Shown one piece after another: positions 60,821 to 64,000 of a DNA stretch of 64,000 bases. Within the stretch, counting starts at the first letter, position 1; the number at the start of each line of letters is the position of its first letter. The stretch spans positions 79,990,659 to 80,054,658 of the forward strand of contig CM049313.1 of assembly GCA_026874595.1 (NCBI GenBank). Reading direction: 5' to 3'. Origin of the DNA: Sipunculus nudus (taxonomy: Eukaryota > Annelida > Sipuncula > Golfingiida > Sipunculidae). A program made the position numbers and the translations under genes. Below the pieces are notes generated by a model that was not told where the DNA came from, ran no database searches, and saw only the letters and a list, made by a program, of their open reading frames with translations.

Positions 60821-62109
60821 CACGACTCTCCAGGTCACATTTTTGCATCAATCAACTTGAAACTTACAGGCTTGATTGATAAACCGATTTCTAGGTGCCC
60901 TATTGTTTTTGGTCAACATTGCTCCAAGGTCAAGGTTCAAGGTCACGACAAGTATGGTTAACGGTTTTTGCACTATAACTTCGCCATAAATAGGCTTATC
61001 CACTTCTGCAATAGCTAATTTTTTTCGTCATCACCTGCCCTTACTTTTGACATGTAGCTTACTTAAATTTGCCGTTACCATGGTTACATTTTTTGGGCAA
61101 AAATCATGGAAATTGGAAATAACACGACCATTTTTTGTAACTTTGTCAATTTTTAAGCTACAGACGTCTGGTTTTGGTCATTATGTACCTTATAGGCAGC
61201 TTGACATGATAAAACTAAAAGTCTCGCCAAATCTCGCACCATTTCTTGCCAAACGAGAGTTTCCGAGATTTCATTAAATATGACCTACAGGCCGCATTTT
61301 TTTAACAGTGGCTTTGAAATTGATATATTTTCTGTCATTTATAAATATCTCGAAATCAATTTTTCATTTTTGGGAAATAGCCACCAGGGGGCGTGGTACA
61401 TGAAACACTGTAACATATCATTTTTCTGCAATATCTCAAAAAATATTAAACGTGACACCATTTTTTTTGTGGTATCTGAAACTAGGAACATTGGCTTATT
61501 GCTCCGCACATGTAGCTTTGTACTGCCGTTACCATGGTTACCAAATTTTGGGGTAAAACGTGACAACTTGAAAATACGAAGTTTACCTGCTTCTATCTCT
61601 GTTGATATTTGCCATAGAAAGGTCTGGTTTTCGGCGTTAGACAGCATCCCTCTAGTTCTAAGCCGTTCAATCGCAAGTCTCGTCATATCTCGCACCGTTT
61701 CTCGTGAAACGAGAACACGTGACCATTCAAAGAAATGCCTATAATTCTGTCATTTTTCACGCTACAGACACATGGTTTGCAGCGCTGGATAGCGGCTGAC
61801 ACTCGCAGTCACATTCAGGGGTCACGTTGTTAGTCTCGTCAAATCTCGCGCCGTTTTTCGCCATACCACGAAGACACTCGCCGTCGCCGCAAGTGGCGGC
61901 AGGGGCCTTACGGTGGGCGGCCGGCGTGTGCAGCGGTCCGTGACGGCCTCTCCGGGCCCCATCTATTATCATACATGTTGGAGGCACAGTCACAACTTTA
62001 TTGCTTGCCGGAAATCTTCGATTTCGGCAAGCATGTTCGTCACCCGCGTATGTCTGTTTGTCTGTTTGTCTGTTTGTTTGTTTGTTTGTTTGTTTGTTTG
62101 TTTGTTTGT
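60821..62109 (+). repeat. large repeat unit, 1289-bp form, copy 1
   Basis: Same start as the 2011-bp unit (CACGACTCTCCAGGTCACAT) but with a shorter middle. It has a GC-rich tail (CGCCGTCGCCGCAAGTGGCG, GGGCGGCCGGCGTGTGCAGC) before the hairpin at 62003 and a TTTG tract. It contains one CTCF-like site (61381) and two X-box-like palindromes (61074, 61528). Confidence 0.85.
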
Positions 62110-63400
62110 CACGACTCTCCAGGTCACATTTTTGCATCAATCAACTTGAAACTTACAGGCTTGATTGATAAACCGATTTCTAGGTGCCCTATTGTTTTTG
62201 GTCAACATTGCTCCAAGGTCAAGGTTCAAGGTCACGACAAGTATGGTTAACGGTTTTTGCACTATAACTTTGCCATAAATAGGCGTATCCACTTCTGCAA
62301 TAGCTAATTTTTTTCGTCATCACCTGGCCTTTCTTCTGACATGTAGCTTACTTAAATTTGCCGTTACCATGGTTACATTTTTTTGGGCAAAAATCATGGA
62401 AATTGGAAATAACACGACCATTTTTTGTAACTTTGTCAATTTTTAAGCTACAGACGTCTGGTTTTGGTCATTATGTACCTTATAGGCAGCTTGACATGAT
62501 AAAACTAAAAGTCTCGCCAAATCTCGCACCATTTCTTGCCAAACGAGAGTTTCCGAGATTTCATTAAATATGACCTACAGGCCGCATTTTTTTAACAGTG
62601 GCTTTGAAATTGATATATTTTCTGTCATTTATAAATATCTCGAAATCAATTTTTCATTTTTGGGAAATAGCCACCAGGGGGCGTGGTACATGAAACACTG
62701 TAACATATCATTTTTCTGCAATATCTCAAAAAATATTAAACGTGACACCATTTTTTTTTGTGGTATCTGAAACTAGGAACATTGGCTTATTGCTCCGCAC
62801 ATGTAGCTTTGTACTGCCGTTACCATGGTTACCAAATTTTGGGGTAAAACGTGACAACTTGAAAATACGAAGTTTACCTGCTTCTATCTCTGTTGATATT
62901 TGCCATAGAAAGGTCTGGTTTTCGGCGTTAGACAGCATCCCTCTAGTTCTAAGCCGTTCAATCGCAAGTCTCGTCATATCTCGCACCGTTTCTCGTGAAA
63001 CGAGAACACGTGACCATTCAAAGAAATGCCTATAATTCTGTCATTTTTCACGCTACAGACACATGGTTTGCAGCGCTGGATAGCGGCTGACACTCGCAGT
63101 CACATTCAGGGGTCACATTGTTAGTCTCGTCAAATCTCGCGCCGTTTTTCGCCATACCACGAAGACACTCGCCGTCGCCGCAAGTGGCGGCAGGGGCCTT
63201 ACGGTGGGCGGCCGGCGTGTGCAGCGGTCCGTGACGGCCTCTCCGGGCCCCATCTATTATCATACATGTTGGAGGCACAGTCACAACTTTATTGCTTGCC
63301 GGAAATCTTCGATTTCGGCAAGCATGTTCGTCACCCGCGTATGTCTGTTTGTCTGTTTGTCTGTTTGTTTGTTTGTTTGTTTGTTTGTTTGTTTGTTTGT
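62110..63400 (+). repeat. large repeat unit, 1291-bp form, copy 2
   Basis: Almost identical to 60821-62109 (differences of a few bases, mainly homopolymer length and GGTCACATTG for GGTCACGTTG). A CTCF-like site lies at 62671, X-box-like palindromes at 62363 and 62819, and the hairpin at 63294. Confidence 0.9.
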
Positions 63401-64000
63401 CACGACTCTCCAGGTCACATTTTTGCATCAATCAACTTGAAACTTACAGGCTTGATTGATAAACCGATTTCTAGGTGCCCTATTGTTTTTGGTCAACATT
63501 GCTCCAAGGTCAAGGTTCAAGGTCACGACAAGTATGGTTAACGGTTTTTGCACTATAACTTTGCCATAAATAGGCGTATCCACTTCTGCAATAGCTAATT
63601 TTTTTCGTCATCACCTGGCCTTTCTTCTGACATGTAGCTTACTTAAATTTGCCGTTACCATGGTTACATTTTTTGGGCAAAAATCATGGGATTTCGTGAT
63701 ATTTTTCAAATTTGCAGCAATCGTACTGATTCTGAGATATTTTATGTAACACAAGAATATCTCGAAATTGTTTTTTCAGATTTTGGAAATGGCCGCCAGG
63801 GGGCGTTGCAGATGAAAAAACATGAAAATTTGTTTTGGTGCTATACCTCCAGAACTATTAAACATTGGGCTATTTCCATCACAGCACCTTCAACTGGGGT
63901 CCATGGGCTTATTTTTGCGAATAGGTGCCAAAGTGCGCTATTGCCAGATTTCTCTATTTTTGGGGTAAAACTTTTGAATTTTGAAAATATGCAGTTTTCA
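63401..64000 (+). repeat. large repeat unit, start of another 2011-bp form
   Basis: It matches 58810-59409 at a constant offset of 4591 bp, including GATTTCGTGATATTTTTC and the CTCF-like site (63793). The 4.59-kb pattern therefore starts again and runs out of the window. Confidence 0.85.

Noticed and set aside
61757..62140. 127-codon minus-strand gene repeated at 63048
   Set aside because: Begins in the TTTG tract and runs through the GC-rich tail of the repeat unit; no domain, and its duplication follows that of the repeat.

Overview
The window is animal nuclear DNA, most likely from a marine invertebrate. A mollusc-like genome is my best guess, but I cannot prove the clade from sequence alone. 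The basis is one spliced-looking Golgi-type sulfotransferase gene, non-LTR retrotransposons, a pogo/Tigger transposon, microsatellites, and repeats rich in GGTCAAGGTCA-type motifs. No prokaryotic operon, rRNA, convincing tRNA or CRISPR locus was seen. Almost all long open reading frames are shadows of tandem repeats.

Layout. Positions 1-1051 show nothing recognisable. 1126-1532 is a 51-bp minisatellite. About 1533-12822 is a 60-bp satellite with 360/720-bp higher-order structure. It is interrupted by three copies of a 390-bp spacer and by five copies of one inverted-repeat DNA transposon family (two of about 540 bp and three 92-bp miniatures) with 9-bp target duplications, Mutator-like in form. 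Degenerate monomers in reversed orientation lie beyond its right edge. 13910-16712 is a decayed Tigger element with its TIRs and a transposase pseudogene. 18071-20467 is a 5'-truncated Tx1/L1-type LINE inserted into a ~42-bp minisatellite. 20733-21815 is a 54/49-bp minisatellite. 23165-24930 is a 5'-truncated CR1/Jockey-like LINE.

The only credible host gene is a minus-strand carbohydrate sulfotransferase (HNK-1/C4ST type). Its terminal coding exon is at 29822-30871, and a small upstream exon is inferred at 31817-31863. Around it are MITE-like palindromic elements, microsatellites and a duplicated ~0.7-kb segment separated by a T-rich minisatellite (34.7-37.5 kb).

39960-56578 is a 16.6-kb satellite with a 41-bp monomer. 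It contains two copies of a captured LINE fragment, 123-bp trimer higher-order repeats, and a 4180-bp tandem duplication. 56636-64000 is a family of larger interspersed or tandem repeats (units of 2011, 1289 and 1291 bp, combined into a 4591-bp period). Each is headed by a GCTTGCCGG hairpin and a TTTG microsatellite, and they repeatedly carry CTCF-like CCGCCAGGGGGCG, X-box-like and nuclear-receptor half-site motifs.

The host gene and the repeats show no functional link. The window mainly records the evolution of tandem arrays and transposons. The most notable items are transposon insertions amplified inside satellites, a LINE fragment co-amplified with a satellite, and repeats carrying arrays of regulatory-looking motifs.
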